DNA of 64,000 nucleotides from assembly GCF_003667545.1 (NCBI RefSeq), contig NZ_RCUV01000002.1:124001-188000 (forward strand), in the 5' to 3' direction. Origin of the DNA: Mycetocola manganoxydans. GTDB taxonomy: Bacteria > Actinomycetota > Actinomycetes > Actinomycetales > Microbacteriaceae. Positions within the stretch are counted from its first letter, which is position 1. Each line of letters opens with the position of its first letter. The notes below the pieces were generated by a model. The model had not been told where the DNA came from, searched no databases, and saw nothing but the letters and a program-made list of their open reading frames with translations. The position numbers and the translations under genes were made by a program. Of the stretch, positions 7,777 to 18,300 are shown in pieces.

Positions 7777-9417
7777 TCACCGAACGGGCAGGCTCACGGT
7801 CGCGGTCGTGCCAGCTCCGGGCTCGGTGAGGAAGTCCAGCTCTCCCCCGTGCGCGTCGACGATTCCCTTCGTCACGGTGACGGCGAGTCCAACGCCCGGA
7901 AAATGTTCGCCTGCGCCCTTCGAGCGATAGAACGGCGATGCGAGCGCCTCCATCTCCTCCGGCGGCATGCCCATGCCGGAGTCCTGCACGCTGATCCGCA
8001 CCCGATTCGCCGCCATGTCTTCGGCCACACGGACGTCGACCGTCCCACCGCGCGGCGTGAAGCGGAGGGCGTTGGCGACGAGGTTGTCGACGGCCTGGCT
8101 GACCCGACGCCGATCGAGAACGGCAGAGATACCGGCCGGTGCATCGAGACCGAGCCGCACGCCCGCGGCATCCGCAGCTGGAGCGCAGCGATCGACCACC
8201 GCAGCACACAGCGCGCCGACGTCATGAAGCTCCCGTTCGAGCTTCACCGAACCGCGCTCCCTGCTCGCTTCCTCGAGAAGATCGCTGACGAGGCTCTGCA
8301 GCCGGTCGGTGTTGCGCTCGATCACGGTCAGGTTGTTGAGGATGCCGTCCGGCACGTCAGGATCATCCATGATCAGTTCCAGATAGCCCACGATCGACGC
8401 AAGCGGAGTGCGGAACTCGTGCGAGACGGAGCCAACGAGCGCGTCCTTTGCCGAGAGCGCTTCGAGGTAGACGGTGACGTCCTCCACGGCTACGACCGTG
8501 CCCGCGAAAGCGCCGTCGGCATCGATGAGTGGGCGAGCAGACGCAGACAGCGCGTGCTGCCGGGTTCCGGGTGCGGCTATCCAGACCAGCCGGTCACGGA
8601 ATTCCTTGCCGTCGATCGCTTGCGTGACGAACCCCTGTTCGGCGGGCACGCGCGTGACCCGATCGGCCTCAAGCAGATATTCCTGCTGCTCCAATTCGAG
8701 CGGGGTCAGGCCGGTGCTCACAATGATCGGGTGTTCCTTCACCGTGCGATTGGAAAGCAGAGAATTCCCGTCCGCGTCGTACGCCAGAATGCCCACGTCG
8801 ACCGCATCGAGGATGCTGTCGAGAAGCGCAGACGTGCGCTTCTCGCGGGCGAGCGACGCTGCTGTCGTCGCCTGCTGCTCGGTGAGAGAGCGGATGCTCG
8901 CAGCCGTGCGCCGCGATGCAACAAAGGTGCTGCCAGCGGCGACCGCCGCGACGGCCGGGATGAGGAGATTCAGGAGGGCGTGCTCGAGTTGAGCGAGGCC
9001 ACCCCCGCCCATCCCCGGCGCCTCGAACATGCCGAGGGACAGCACGACCGCGAGGCTCGCGAAGATAAATTTTCCGGACCAGCCCAGCCACAACGCCGGG
9101 AGGATCGCGAGGTACCCGATGGCGTGGACGTGTTGCTCAGGAAGCTGGCGCATCACGATCAGCGCGACCATGTCGAGCATCGGCACGAGCAGCAACCATT
9201 GGGAACTGGTCCGGCCGATGATGAGGGCCAGAATCGTCGCGAGCGCCAGGATACCCATGGCGATGGCAAAGGCCGGCGTTTGGAGCGGGGTCGGATCGAC
9301 GACGAGCGCGATGGCGATTGCACAGCCGACGATCGCCACAGCGCTCACCTGGATGGCAACCTCGGCTCGGTACCCGAACCATCGGGCACCCAGTTCCGCC
9401 GCCGGCAGCGGGCTCAT
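7777..9417 (-). CDS. Membrane sensor histidine kinase
   Basis: Protein of 546 aa. About six membrane spans cover residues 20-165, followed by a coiled linker and a PAS-like segment (about 200-315, SILDAVDVGILAYDADG). The HisKA dimerisation helix carries phospho-acceptor His near 333 (SVSHEFRTPLAS), and the HATPase domain has an N-box (NLVANALRFTP) and G-box (DSGMGMPPEE). The ATG overlaps the TGA of ackA (ATGA), so the kinase is translated as the last gene of a phosphoketolase-pta-ackA operon. No response-regulator gene lies beside it, so its partner is elsewhere. A role in sensing acetate or energy state is only inferred from this position. Confidence 0.92.
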   Translation of the reverse strand: MSPLPAAELGARWFGYRAEVAIQVSAVAIVGCAIAIALVVDPTPLQTPAFAIAMGILALATILALIIGRTSSQWLLLVPMLDMVALIVMRQLPEQHVHAIGYLAILPALWLGWSGKFIFASLAVVLSLGMFEAPGMGGGGLAQLEHALLNLLIPAVAAVAAGSTFVASRRTAASIRSLTEQQATTAASLAREKRTSALLDSILDAVDVGILAYDADGNSLLSNRTVKEHPIIVSTGLTPLELEQQEYLLEADRVTRVPAEQGFVTQAIDGKEFRDRLVWIAAPGTRQHALSASARPLIDADGAFAGTVVAVEDVTVYLEALSAKDALVGSVSHEFRTPLASIVGYLELIMDDPDVPDGILNNLTVIERNTDRLQSLVSDLLEEASRERGSVKLERELHDVGALCAAVVDRCAPAADAAGVRLGLDAPAGISAVLDRRRVSQAVDNLVANALRFTPRGGTVDVRVAEDMAANRVRISVQDSGMGMPPEEMEALASPFYRSKGAGEHFPGVGLAVTVTKGIVDAHGGELDFLTEPGAGTTATVSLPVR

Positions 9418-10634
9418 AACACCGACATCGTCTGCCGGGCTATCTCGAGCTCTTCGTTGGTGGGAATCACCAGTACCTCGACGTCGGAATCGTCCGCGGA
9501 GATCCGGCGCGGGTCCCGCGAGGACTCTTCGTTGCGTTCAGCGGAGAGACGGATGCCGAATCCTTCCAGCCCGGCGAGCGCGCCCGCCCGCACGGCAGCG
9601 GCGTTCTCGCCGACCCCCGCGGTGAACGCGATCACGTCGACGCGCCCCAGTTGCGCCATGTAGTTACCGACGTAACCCTTGAGCCGGTGGACGTACACGT
9701 CGAAGGCGATGCTCGCGCGCTCGTCGCCCGTGGCAGCCCGCTTCAGCACGTCGCGCATGTCGCCTGCACCGGCGAGACCGAGCAACCCGCTCTTGCGGTT
9801 GAGCAGTTCGTCGATGTCATCGAAGCTCATGCCGGTCCGCCGGTGGAGGTGGATGAGAACGGCAGGGTCGATGTCGCCGGAACGGGTACCCATTACGAGA
9901 CCCTCGAGTGGCGTCAGCCCCATGGATGTCTCGACCGAACGTCCGCCGGCGATCGCCGAGGCCGAGGCACCATTACCGAGATGCAGAACGATCTGGTTGA
10001 GGTCGGCGAGCGGGCGGCCCAGGAAAGCAGCCGCCTCTTCGGAGACGAACTTGTGCGACGTTCCGTGGAAACCGTACTTGCGCAGCCGGTGCTTCGCAGC
10101 GAGCGCGCTGTCGATCGCGTAGCTGTAGGCGTCAGGCGCGAGCGTCGAGTGAAACGCCGTATCGAACACGGCGACGTGGGGCACGTCCGGGAACGCGTTC
10201 TGCGCGGCTTCGATGCCCTGCAGATTCGCCGGATTGTGCAGCGGCGCGAGCTCGGAGAGCTCCTCGATGTTGATCTTCACGAGGTCGTTCACGAGTGTCG
10301 GGCCGAAGAACCGCTTTCCTCCGTGCACGACGCGATGACCGACGGCGATGAGCGGATGCCGCTCGAGCGACGGTCCGTTCGCAGCGAAAGCATCCAGCAT
10401 GACGCGGAATCCGGCCGTGTGATCGGGAATCGGGAGATCGCGCGCTGTCGTCAGCGGAGCATCCGACCGGTCGACGGAGGGGACGGCATCCCATGGAATC
10501 GTGTGGACGGCGTGGCCGGTTCCTTCGCCGATTCGCTCGACGAGGCCCGTTGCCAGCATCTGCTCGGTGGCCATGTCGATCAGCTGGTACTTGAACGACG
10601 ACGACCCCGAGTTGACGACGAGCACCGCGCTCAT
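9414..10634 (-). CDS. ackA: Acetate kinase
   Basis: Converts acetyl phosphate and ADP to acetate and ATP in the cytoplasm. The 406-aa length is normal. It starts with VLVVNSGSSSFKYQL, the phosphate-binding motif of the family, and carries AVFDTAFHSTL, GTSHKFVSEEA and the nucleotide-binding HLGNGAS. It overlaps pta by four bases upstream and the histidine kinase gene by four bases downstream. With pta and phosphoketolase it completes conversion of pentose-derived acetyl-P to acetate with ATP gain. Confidence 0.97.
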   Translation of the reverse strand: MSAVLVVNSGSSSFKYQLIDMATEQMLATGLVERIGEGTGHAVHTIPWDAVPSVDRSDAPLTTARDLPIPDHTAGFRVMLDAFAANGPSLERHPLIAVGHRVVHGGKRFFGPTLVNDLVKINIEELSELAPLHNPANLQGIEAAQNAFPDVPHVAVFDTAFHSTLAPDAYSYAIDSALAAKHRLRKYGFHGTSHKFVSEEAAAFLGRPLADLNQIVLHLGNGASASAIAGGRSVETSMGLTPLEGLVMGTRSGDIDPAVLIHLHRRTGMSFDDIDELLNRKSGLLGLAGAGDMRDVLKRAATGDERASIAFDVYVHRLKGYVGNYMAQLGRVDVIAFTAGVGENAAAVRAGALAGLEGFGIRLSAERNEESSRDPRRISADDSDVEVLVIPTNEELEIARQTMSVL

Positions 10635-12745
10635 GCGGGGGTCTCGCCCTGCGCCTGGATCGCGGTGATCGCGACGGTGTTGACGATGTCCTGGACGAGC
10701 GCCCCTCGGGACAGGTCGTTGATCGGCTTGTTGAGCCCCTGCAGCACCGGCCCGATGGCGACGGCCCCTGCGGACCGCTGGACGGCCTTGTAGGTGTTGT
10801 TGCCGGTGTTGAGGTCGGGGAAGATGAACACCGTCGCCCGGCCGGCGACCTCTGAGCCGGGCATTTTGGAGGCGCCGACCGCGGCATCCGCTGCGGCGTC
10901 GTACTGGATCGGGCCCTCGACCAGCAGGTCGGGGCGGCGCGAGCGGACGAGCGCTGTCGCTTCGCGGACTTTCTCGACGTCGGCACCCGAACCTGATTCA
11001 CCCGTCGAATACGACAGCATCGCGACGCGCGGGTCGATGCCGAACTGCAGCGCCGTCTCGGTGGAGGAGATGGCGATGTCCGCGAGCTGCGACGAGTCAG
11101 GGTCGGGGATGACGGCGCAGTCACCGTAGACGAGCACGCGGTCCTGGAGCGCCATGAGGAAGACGGAGGAGACGACGTTCACTCCCGGCTTGGTCTTGAT
11201 GATCTCGAAACCGGGGCGGATGGTGTGTGCCGTGGTGTGGGCAGCCCCGGACACCATGCCGTCGGCGAGGCCGAGGTGCACCATCATGGTGCCGAAGTAG
11301 GAGACGTCGCTGACCTGGTCGCGAGCCTGGTCGATGGTCACACCCTTGTGTGCCCGAATTCGGGCGTACTCCTCAGCGAACTTGAAACCGAGGACCGGGT
11401 CGTGGGATGAGAGGACCTCGGCGCCGGAGATGTCGAGACCGAGCTCGATCGCCCGCGACCGCACCTCGAACGGTTCTCCGAGGATCGTGAGCTGGGCGAC
11501 CCCGCGAGCGAGGAGCGTGTGGGCGGCGCGAAGGATGCGGTCGTCGTTGCCCTCGGGCAGAACGATGTGCTTCGGGTTCGCGCGGGCGCGCTCCAGCAGG
11601 CCGTACTCGAACATGAGCGGGGTGACGACGCTCGTCGCGCTGACCTCGAGCAACTGGAGCAGCTCCGCTCCCGTCACGTGCTGTTCGAACAGCGCGAGGG
11701 CAGCGTCGTACTTGCGCTGTGAGTCCGCGGCGAGACGACCGCGGGTGCGGGTGATGCGCACGATCGTGTCGTAGGTGCCGAGATCGGTGCGGATGATGGG
11801 GAGCGTCTGCGGCAGGCCGTCGAGCAACTGTTCGACCGGCTCCGGCAGGTCGAACCCGCCGTTGAGCACGATGCCGGCGATCGACGGGAACGTGCCCGAG
11901 CTTTGCGCCATCATCGCGGCGAGGAGGACTTCGGTGCGGTCACCGGCGACGACGAGCACGGCGCCTTCGATGAGCCGGGGAAGCACGTTGACCATCCCCA
12001 TGCCCGCGACGACGACGCCGAGCGCCTCACGTCCGAGGAGCGCAGGGTCGCCCTTGAGCAGAACGCCGTCGGTCGCCGTCATGATCGATTCCATGCTCGG
12101 GGCGATGAGGTACGGGTCTTCGGGGATCGACCAGACCGGAACGCCCGGCCGTGCCTTCTCGATCGCGGCGGTGACCTCGGCGAGGTGGTCGGGATCGACC
12201 CGGTTGGCGATCACGGCGAGGAGGGTGGCGTGGGCGTTCCTCAGTTCGAGGAGCGCCAGTTCCGCGATGTCACCCATGTGGTCGGCGCTGCGCGGGTCGG
12301 CCTGGCCGAGGCGTTCGCCGGAGCCCTGGTTCGAACGTCCACCGAGAACGAGAAGGACTGGAGCACCGAGGTTGGTCGCGATTCGGGCGTTGTATCCGAG
12401 CTCGGTCGGGCTCCCGACGTCGGTGTAGTCAGAACCGAGGATGACGACGGCGTCGCACTTGGCCTCGACCGCCTTATAGCGGGACACGATCTCGGCGAGG
12501 GCCGCATCGGCATCCTCGTGGACCGCGTCGTAGGTGACACCGATGCACTCGTCGTAGCCGAGGTCGACGCTGTCGTGGTCGAGCAGCAGCTCGACGACGT
12601 AGTCGCGTTCAGAGGTCGAGCGGGCAATCGGACGGAAGACGCCGACCCGTTGCACCTGGTGCGAGAGGGTATCCAGAGTGCCCAACGCGATTGTCGACTT
12701 GCCGGTCTGTCCTTCAGCGGACGTGATGTAGATGCTCTTCGCCAC
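10631..12745 (-). CDS. pta: Phosphate acetyltransferase (long form)
   Basis: Interconverts acetyl-CoA and acetyl phosphate. At 704 aa it is the long, three-domain form. There is an N-terminal BioD/P-loop-like domain (SAEGQTGKSTIALG), a DRTGG-type middle domain around residues 220-330 and a C-terminal catalytic PTA_PTB domain (HIVLPEGNDDRILRAA ... STGESGSGADVEKVREAT). The stop overlaps the ackA start, so the two enzymes are made together. The phosphoketolase gene lies 58 bp upstream on the same strand, probably in the same operon. Confidence 0.96.
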   Translation of the reverse strand: MAKSIYITSAEGQTGKSTIALGTLDTLSHQVQRVGVFRPIARSTSERDYVVELLLDHDSVDLGYDECIGVTYDAVHEDADAALAEIVSRYKAVEAKCDAVVILGSDYTDVGSPTELGYNARIATNLGAPVLLVLGGRSNQGSGERLGQADPRSADHMGDIAELALLELRNAHATLLAVIANRVDPDHLAEVTAAIEKARPGVPVWSIPEDPYLIAPSMESIMTATDGVLLKGDPALLGREALGVVVAGMGMVNVLPRLIEGAVLVVAGDRTEVLLAAMMAQSSGTFPSIAGIVLNGGFDLPEPVEQLLDGLPQTLPIIRTDLGTYDTIVRITRTRGRLAADSQRKYDAALALFEQHVTGAELLQLLEVSATSVVTPLMFEYGLLERARANPKHIVLPEGNDDRILRAAHTLLARGVAQLTILGEPFEVRSRAIELGLDISGAEVLSSHDPVLGFKFAEEYARIRAHKGVTIDQARDQVSDVSYFGTMMVHLGLADGMVSGAAHTTAHTIRPGFEIIKTKPGVNVVSSVFLMALQDRVLVYGDCAVIPDPDSSQLADIAISSTETALQFGIDPRVAMLSYSTGESGSGADVEKVREATALVRSRRPDLLVEGPIQYDAAADAAVGASKMPGSEVAGRATVFIFPDLNTGNNTYKAVQRSAGAVAIGPVLQGLNKPINDLSRGALVQDIVNTVAITAIQAQGETPA

Positions 12746-12803
12746 GGGTTCAGCCTACGGCCCCCGCCCGGGTGTCGCGTTTGGGTTGTGCTTTGGGTGG
12801 CCG

Positions 12804-15257
12804 TCAGGCGTTGTCCCCACCGGTCTCGTCGATTGTCTCCTGGGCATCCTCCTGCGAGTGCCCCGTCCCGGCCCCACCCCAGGACCATTGGGCTACCTCG
12901 GAAATGTCCTCGCCGTGATCACGCGTGTACTGGCGGGCGCGGAGACGGGCATCCTGCATGTCCTGACGCAGGCCAGCGGAGGTCGCGGCGAGGTGCGGTA
13001 CCCGGTCGATGACGTCGATCACGAGCCGGTAGCGGTCGAGGTCGTTGAGCATGACCATGTCGAACGGTGTCGTCGTCGTTCCCTCCTCTTTATACCCGCG
13101 CACGTGCAGGTTCTCGTGCCCGGTGCGTTTGTATGTCAGTCGATGGATGAGCCACGGATAGCCGTGATACGCGAAGATCACGGGCTTCCCGGTCGTGAAA
13201 ATGGTGTCGTACTCGGCATCCGACAGTCCGTGCGGGTGCTCGTGTTCGCTCTGCAGTTTCATCAGGTCGACGACATTGACGACGCGCACCTTGAGCTCGG
13301 GCAGTTGCTCGCGAAGAATGGATGCCGCCGCGAGCGTCTCGAGGGTCGGTACGTCTCCTGCGCACGCGAGAACCACATCTGGTTCCGTCCCCTCTTCTTC
13401 TGTTCCCGCCCAGTCCCAGATGCCGAGGCCCCTCGTGCAGTGGGCGATGGCGTCGGGCATGCTGAGCCAGTTCGCCTGCGGCTGCTTGCCTGCGACGACG
13501 ACGTTGACGTAATCGACCGACCGGAGAACGTGGTCGTAGGTCGAGAGGAGCGTGTTGGCATCCGGTGGCAGGTACACCCGGACGACGTCGGCCTTCTTGT
13601 TGACGACGTGGTCGATGAACCCGGGGTCCTGGTGACTGAACCCGTTGTGGTCCTGCCGCCAGACGTGGCTCGACAGCAGATAGTTGAGGCTCGACACCGG
13701 CAGTCGCCAGGGGATCTCGCGCGATGTTTTGAGCCACTTGGCGTGCTGGTTGAACATCGAGTCGATGATGTGGATGAATGCTTCGTAGCAGTTGAACAGG
13801 CCGTGCCTGCCGGTGAGCAGGTAACCCTCGAGCCAGCCCTGGCACTGGTGTTCGCTGAGCACTTCCATCACCCTGCCTGCGCGGGAGAGGTTCGCGTCGA
13901 CCGGCAGGATGCTCGCGTTCCACTGCTTGCCCGTGTGTTCGTAGACGGCGGGGGCAAGTCGGTTGGATGCCGTTTCGTCTGGCCCGAAGATCCGAAAATT
14001 GTGCGGGTTCTCGGCGATCACGTCGGCGAGCCAGGTGCCGAGCACTTTCGTGGCCTCTGAGGTCGATGCGCCCGGCTGATCCACGTCGACGGCATAGTCG
14101 CGGAAGTCAGGAAGGTCGAGCTCGCGCCGCATCCGTCCGCCGTTGGCGTGCGGTGTGGCGCTCATCCGCAGGTCGCCGTCAGGGGCGAGGGCAGCGACGT
14201 CATCGACGAGACGCCCTTCGTCGTCGAAGAGCTCGTCCGGACGGTAGGTGCGCAACCAGTCCTCGAGAACGCGCGTGTGAGCATCCGTGTCGCGTGCGTT
14301 GGCCAGGGGAACCTGGTGTGCGCGCCACGTGTTCTCGACCGGCTGCCCGTCGATCTCGGCCGGGCAGGTCCAGCCTTTCGGGGTGCGGAGGATGATCATC
14401 GGCCAGCGCGGCCGCGTCACATCCTCGCCCGCCGCCTGCTGCTTCGCAGCGGTGCGTTTGATCGCGGCGATCTCGTCGAGAACCGCGTCGAGCGTCTCGG
14501 CCATGCGCGCGTGGACGAGCATGGGGTCTTCTCCGTCGAAACCACCCGACACGAGGTGCGGCGAGTGGCCGTAGCCGCGCATGAGGTCGAGCAGTTCCTC
14601 TTCGGGGATACGCGCGAGAACCGTCGGGTTTGCGATCTTGTAACCGTTGAGGTGCAGGATCGGCAGGACGACGCCGTCCTGCAGCGGGTCGACGAACTTG
14701 TTCGAGTGCCAGCTCGTCGCGAGCGGGCCGGTCTCTGCTTCACCGTCGCCGACGACCGCGGCGACGAGAAGGTCGGGGTTGTCGAACGCGGCACCGTAGG
14801 CATGGCTGAGGGCGTAGCCGAGTTCGCCGCCCTCGTGAATCGACCCGGGCGTCTCGGGCGCGACGTGGCTCGGGATGCCGCCGGGGAACGAGAACTGGCG
14901 GAACAACCGGCGGAGTCCCTGCTCGTCCTGGCTGACGCGCGCGTACACCTCGGAGTAGGTTCCCTCGAGGTAGGCGTTCGCGACCATGCCCGGCCCGCCG
15001 TGACCTGGCCCGGCGATGTAGAGCATCGCCTGCTCCCGCTCGCGAATCACCCGGTTGAGGTGCGCGTAGACGAAGTTGAGGCCCGGCGTTGTTCCCCAGT
15101 GCCCGAGGAGCCGGGGCTTGATGTGGTCGGCGGTGAGAGGCTCTCGCAGCAGTGGATTGTCGAGGAGGTAGATCTGCCCGATGGAGAGGTAATTCGCCGC
15201 CCGCCACCAGGCGTCGATGCGGCCAAGGGTGTCCTGATCTACCGTCGTGGGAGCCAT
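12804..15257 (-). CDS. xfp: Xylulose-5-phosphate/fructose-6-phosphate phosphoketolase
   Basis: Thiamine-diphosphate enzyme splitting xylulose-5-P (and possibly fructose-6-P) with phosphate to acetyl phosphate plus glyceraldehyde-3-P or erythrose-4-P. The 817-aa length is typical. Visible family signatures are [30 protein letters not shown] (phosphoketolase N-terminal motif), [17 protein letters not shown] (ThDP/Mg binding) and a C-terminal [22 protein letters not shown] lies just before the ATG. Its product is the direct substrate for the downstream Pta/AckA pair, and xylA/xylB in this window supply its substrate. Dual versus single specificity cannot be read here. Confidence 0.96.
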   Translation of the reverse strand: MAPTTVDQDTLGRIDAWWRAANYLSIGQIYLLDNPLLREPLTADHIKPRLLGHWGTTPGLNFVYAHLNRVIREREQAMLYIAGPGHGGPGMVANAYLEGTYSEVYARVSQDEQGLRRLFRQFSFPGGIPSHVAPETPGSIHEGGELGYALSHAYGAAFDNPDLLVAAVVGDGEAETGPLATSWHSNKFVDPLQDGVVLPILHLNGYKIANPTVLARIPEEELLDLMRGYGHSPHLVSGGFDGEDPMLVHARMAETLDAVLDEIAAIKRTAAKQQAAGEDVTRPRWPMIILRTPKGWTCPAEIDGQPVENTWRAHQVPLANARDTDAHTRVLEDWLRTYRPDELFDDEGRLVDDVAALAPDGDLRMSATPHANGGRMRRELDLPDFRDYAVDVDQPGASTSEATKVLGTWLADVIAENPHNFRIFGPDETASNRLAPAVYEHTGKQWNASILPVDANLSRAGRVMEVLSEHQCQGWLEGYLLTGRHGLFNCYEAFIHIIDSMFNQHAKWLKTSREIPWRLPVSSLNYLLSSHVWRQDHNGFSHQDPGFIDHVVNKKADVVRVYLPPDANTLLSTYDHVLRSVDYVNVVVAGKQPQANWLSMPDAIAHCTRGLGIWDWAGTEEEGTEPDVVLACAGDVPTLETLAAASILREQLPELKVRVVNVVDLMKLQSEHEHPHGLSDAEYDTIFTTGKPVIFAYHGYPWLIHRLTYKRTGHENLHVRGYKEEGTTTTPFDMVMLNDLDRYRLVIDVIDRVPHLAATSAGLRQDMQDARLRARQYTRDHGEDISEVAQWSWGGAGTGHSQEDAQETIDETGGDNA

Positions 15258-15324
15258 GGCCTCATCCTAGGAAGCCCGCCGCGCTCCCGACAGCCCTTGA
15301 TCGGGCTCGCCTCGAGCACGAAAA

Positions 15325-15380
15325 CACCCGTCCCGGACGAAAACACGCGGTACGCCGAGTGTTTTCGTCCGGAACGGGTG
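15325..15380. repeat. Dispersed palindrome family B, copy B1 (likely terminator of the xylanase gene)
   Basis: Arms of 22 nt (15325-15346 and 15359-15380) pair with a single C/T mismatch around the 12-nt loop gcggtacgccga. The element lies 13 bp after the xylanase stop. The core words CACCCGT, CCGGACGAAAACAC and CGGTACGCCG recur in four weaker copies elsewhere in the window. Confidence 0.85.
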
Positions 15381-15393
15381 AATCCGCCGTGAG

Positions 15394-18300
15394 CTAGCTT
15401 TCGATCCGTGCGGCGTTGCGCTTGCGCATCAGCACGATTCCGCCGAGCACGAGCATTAGTGCGGCGAGGAGCCAGCCGGCGATGTTGGCCCCGGTGTCGG
15501 CGAGGTCGTCAGCTCCGGTCGGGTCGGCACCGGGTTCAGCGCCCGGGTCTGACCCTGGCTCCCCCGCAGCCGCTGTCACGGTGAGGGATGCCGCTGCGAC
15601 CGTCTCCCCGTCGGCGAGCGCGGCGATCTCATACGCGTCCGCTTCGGTGGAGGCAGGGATCGTGACCCGCACGGATGCCGCACCGGCGGCATCCGTCACG
15701 ACCGTCGTCAGCTCGATCGGTGCGGCGACCGCGAACAGGGTGAAGCCTGCTGCGACCGGGTTGCGCAACACGAGTTCGACCTCGGTGTCCGGCTCGAAGC
15801 CGGTGAGTTGCACGCCCACGTCACCGCCGGCAACGACACTGCCCGGGGACAGCGAGATCTGCGGTTCGGTTCCGGCCACGGCGGACACCAGCTGGGCGAC
15901 TCCCCAGCGGGAGGTCGACTGGTAGCCGGCTCCTGACGGGTCAGCCCAGTTGCGGATGCCGGTGCGGGCACCGTCAGCTGCATCGTTGACCTGGACGTCG
16001 AGACCGTGGAACGACCCTTCTCCGCCGTACTCGAGCAGGCTCACCGCGACCTCGACGAGGTAGCCGCCGTCTGTGCGAGTCGTGGCTGACTCGACGCGGG
16101 CCCGCTGGAACGGCTCATCACCGGTTCCGAATGACACGGCGTTGTCTGCACTGATGCGGATCTGCGTGTCGTCGTAACGGTAGGAGCCGTTCTTGACGTT
16201 GCCTGCGTCGACGTAGACCTCGACGGAGTCCTGGATCCACGGGTCGGAGCCTGAGACGTCGACCTCAGAGTCGGTGACCTCGGCGAGCAGGTAGAGCGTG
16301 TTCTCTCGCCACAGGGTCCTGAACCCAGCGGATGCTCCCGCCGTTCCCTCGACCTGTTTGCCGGTTTCGATCGTCCCGGCCTCGGCCCACACCTCGTCGA
16401 CGGTGCCGTCGATCGTTGGTGCTGTTCCGGTCTCGAGAACCTCGACGTAGGAGAGCGGTTCGAGCAGGGTCAGTGTTCCGACAGCGCCCGCGGAGTTCCA
16501 GCCCGCTGCCGTCTCCCCGGTGAGGATGCGAACGTCGAACTCGACGGTGTCACCCTGCTCCGCCGCCTCGAGCGGGAGGTGAGCGACCACGGTGAAGCCG
16601 GCATCCGTCTCGGTGACGACGGCGTCGACGTCGCCGGAGCCGTCGCGGTTGACGGTCGCGGTCTCGTCGCCCCAGACGAACTCGACGGAGTCGGCCGCGT
16701 CGTCGGTCACCTCAACGAACGCGGTGAGGTGGTCGGGCTGCCAGCGCAACTGGAACTCGCCGCTCTGCTCGATCTGCTGGAGCGGGAGCTGATCCCATTG
16801 GAGTGCCGAGGTCGCGTCGTCGTCAAGAGCGACGTCACCCTGGAACACGTTGGCGGTGCGCAACCGGGCGGGCAGCTCGGCGTCGACGATGCCGTAGTAC
16901 GCGGGCTTCGCGGCGAGAGCGTCGGTGAATACGAGCGGTGCACCTGAGCTGTTGCGCCAGCTGCGCCCGTCGGTCAGTCCCCACACCGTCACCGAGAAGA
17001 GTTCGTCGGCGTAGTCGCGGAAGATGCGGAACGCGTCACGGTAGAAGTAGCCCTGCTCGACGAGCTTCGCCTGGGTCACCGGGGTGCCCGTGGTGACGTC
17101 GAGTTCCGTGACAGCCTGCGTGAGCCCGAGGTCCGAGAACGTCGCGAGGGCGGTCTCGAGCGAGTCGACCGGAGTCGACAGGCTCAGGTGGAACTGGTGG
17201 CCGACGCCGTCGATCGGGACGCCGCGTTCCAGCATCCGTTCGATCAGTGCACGGTACCGGACCTGCTTTCCGCTCTGCTCGGTGTTGTAGTCGTTGATGA
17301 ACAGCGTCACCGGGCGGTCGGCGCCTGCCGCGGCGTACTCGTCGTTGAAGGCTTCGTCGGCGTACTGGAACGCGAGGTCGATGAAGTCCTCTCCGAGGAT
17401 GCGGAACCATTCGCTGCGACGCAGTCCGTCAGCGTTTTCGTTGCCGTCTGAGACGACCTCATTGACGACGTCGAATGCCGTGAGCGGGTTGGTGTCGCTT
17501 CCGAAGGCACCGTAGGTGTCGTACATGTGCCCGGCGACGTTGAAGATGTGCGTGCGCATGCGGTCCCGGAGGATCTGCTGGTCGGCGGCGCTCGTCGTGA
17601 GCGCGACGCCGGCGTCGTCCTGGAAGAACCACGCCGGGGTCTGGGAATGCCAGACGAGAGTGTGGCCGTAGACAGCCAGGTCGTTGTCCTCCGCGAACTG
17701 CATGAGGGTGTCGGCCTCGGGGTGAGGCGTGAATTCGCCGGCCTCGTTGTACCAGGCCTCCGGCTTCATGAAGTTTTCGGCGGTGACCTGGTTGAAGTGA
17801 CGCGTGAGCAGTTCAGCGGCGTTTCCGGTGGTCTCGCGGCTGTCGATCGCTGCGCCGACCGGGAAGTCAACCGTGTCCTGGATCGGCGTGATGTCCTCGA
17901 CCTCTCCCCCGGACGGAACGGTGACGGTGATGTCGTCGACGAGGAACGACGACGTGTTGCCGCCGTTGTACGCGGTTTCGAAGTAGAGCAGCGCTGAGTC
18001 GCTTTCACTCATCTGGAAGGTCTGGGTCACCTGAACCCACGCGCTGTTCGACATGCCAGGGAACTGGCCAACCGTGAGGTACGACGTCGTTTCACCCGTG
18101 GTGCTGGCGAGGCTCAGCCAGACATCGCCCGCCGTCTCACCGCCGGCGAACTTGATCCATGCCGACACTTCGTAGGTCTGACCGGGGAGCAGGATGCCGG
18201 TGACGTCGTGTCCGATTCCCTGGCCCTGCGAGGTGCGCTCGGAGACGAGTGCCGCCTGTGTGCCGCTGTGGGCGTCATCGGTCGAGATCGAGACGGATGC

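Noticed and set aside
7750-9663. A 637-codon open frame antisense to the histidine kinase and ackA
   Set aside because: Composition is that of the complement of coding DNA; the minus-strand genes carry clear catalytic motifs.
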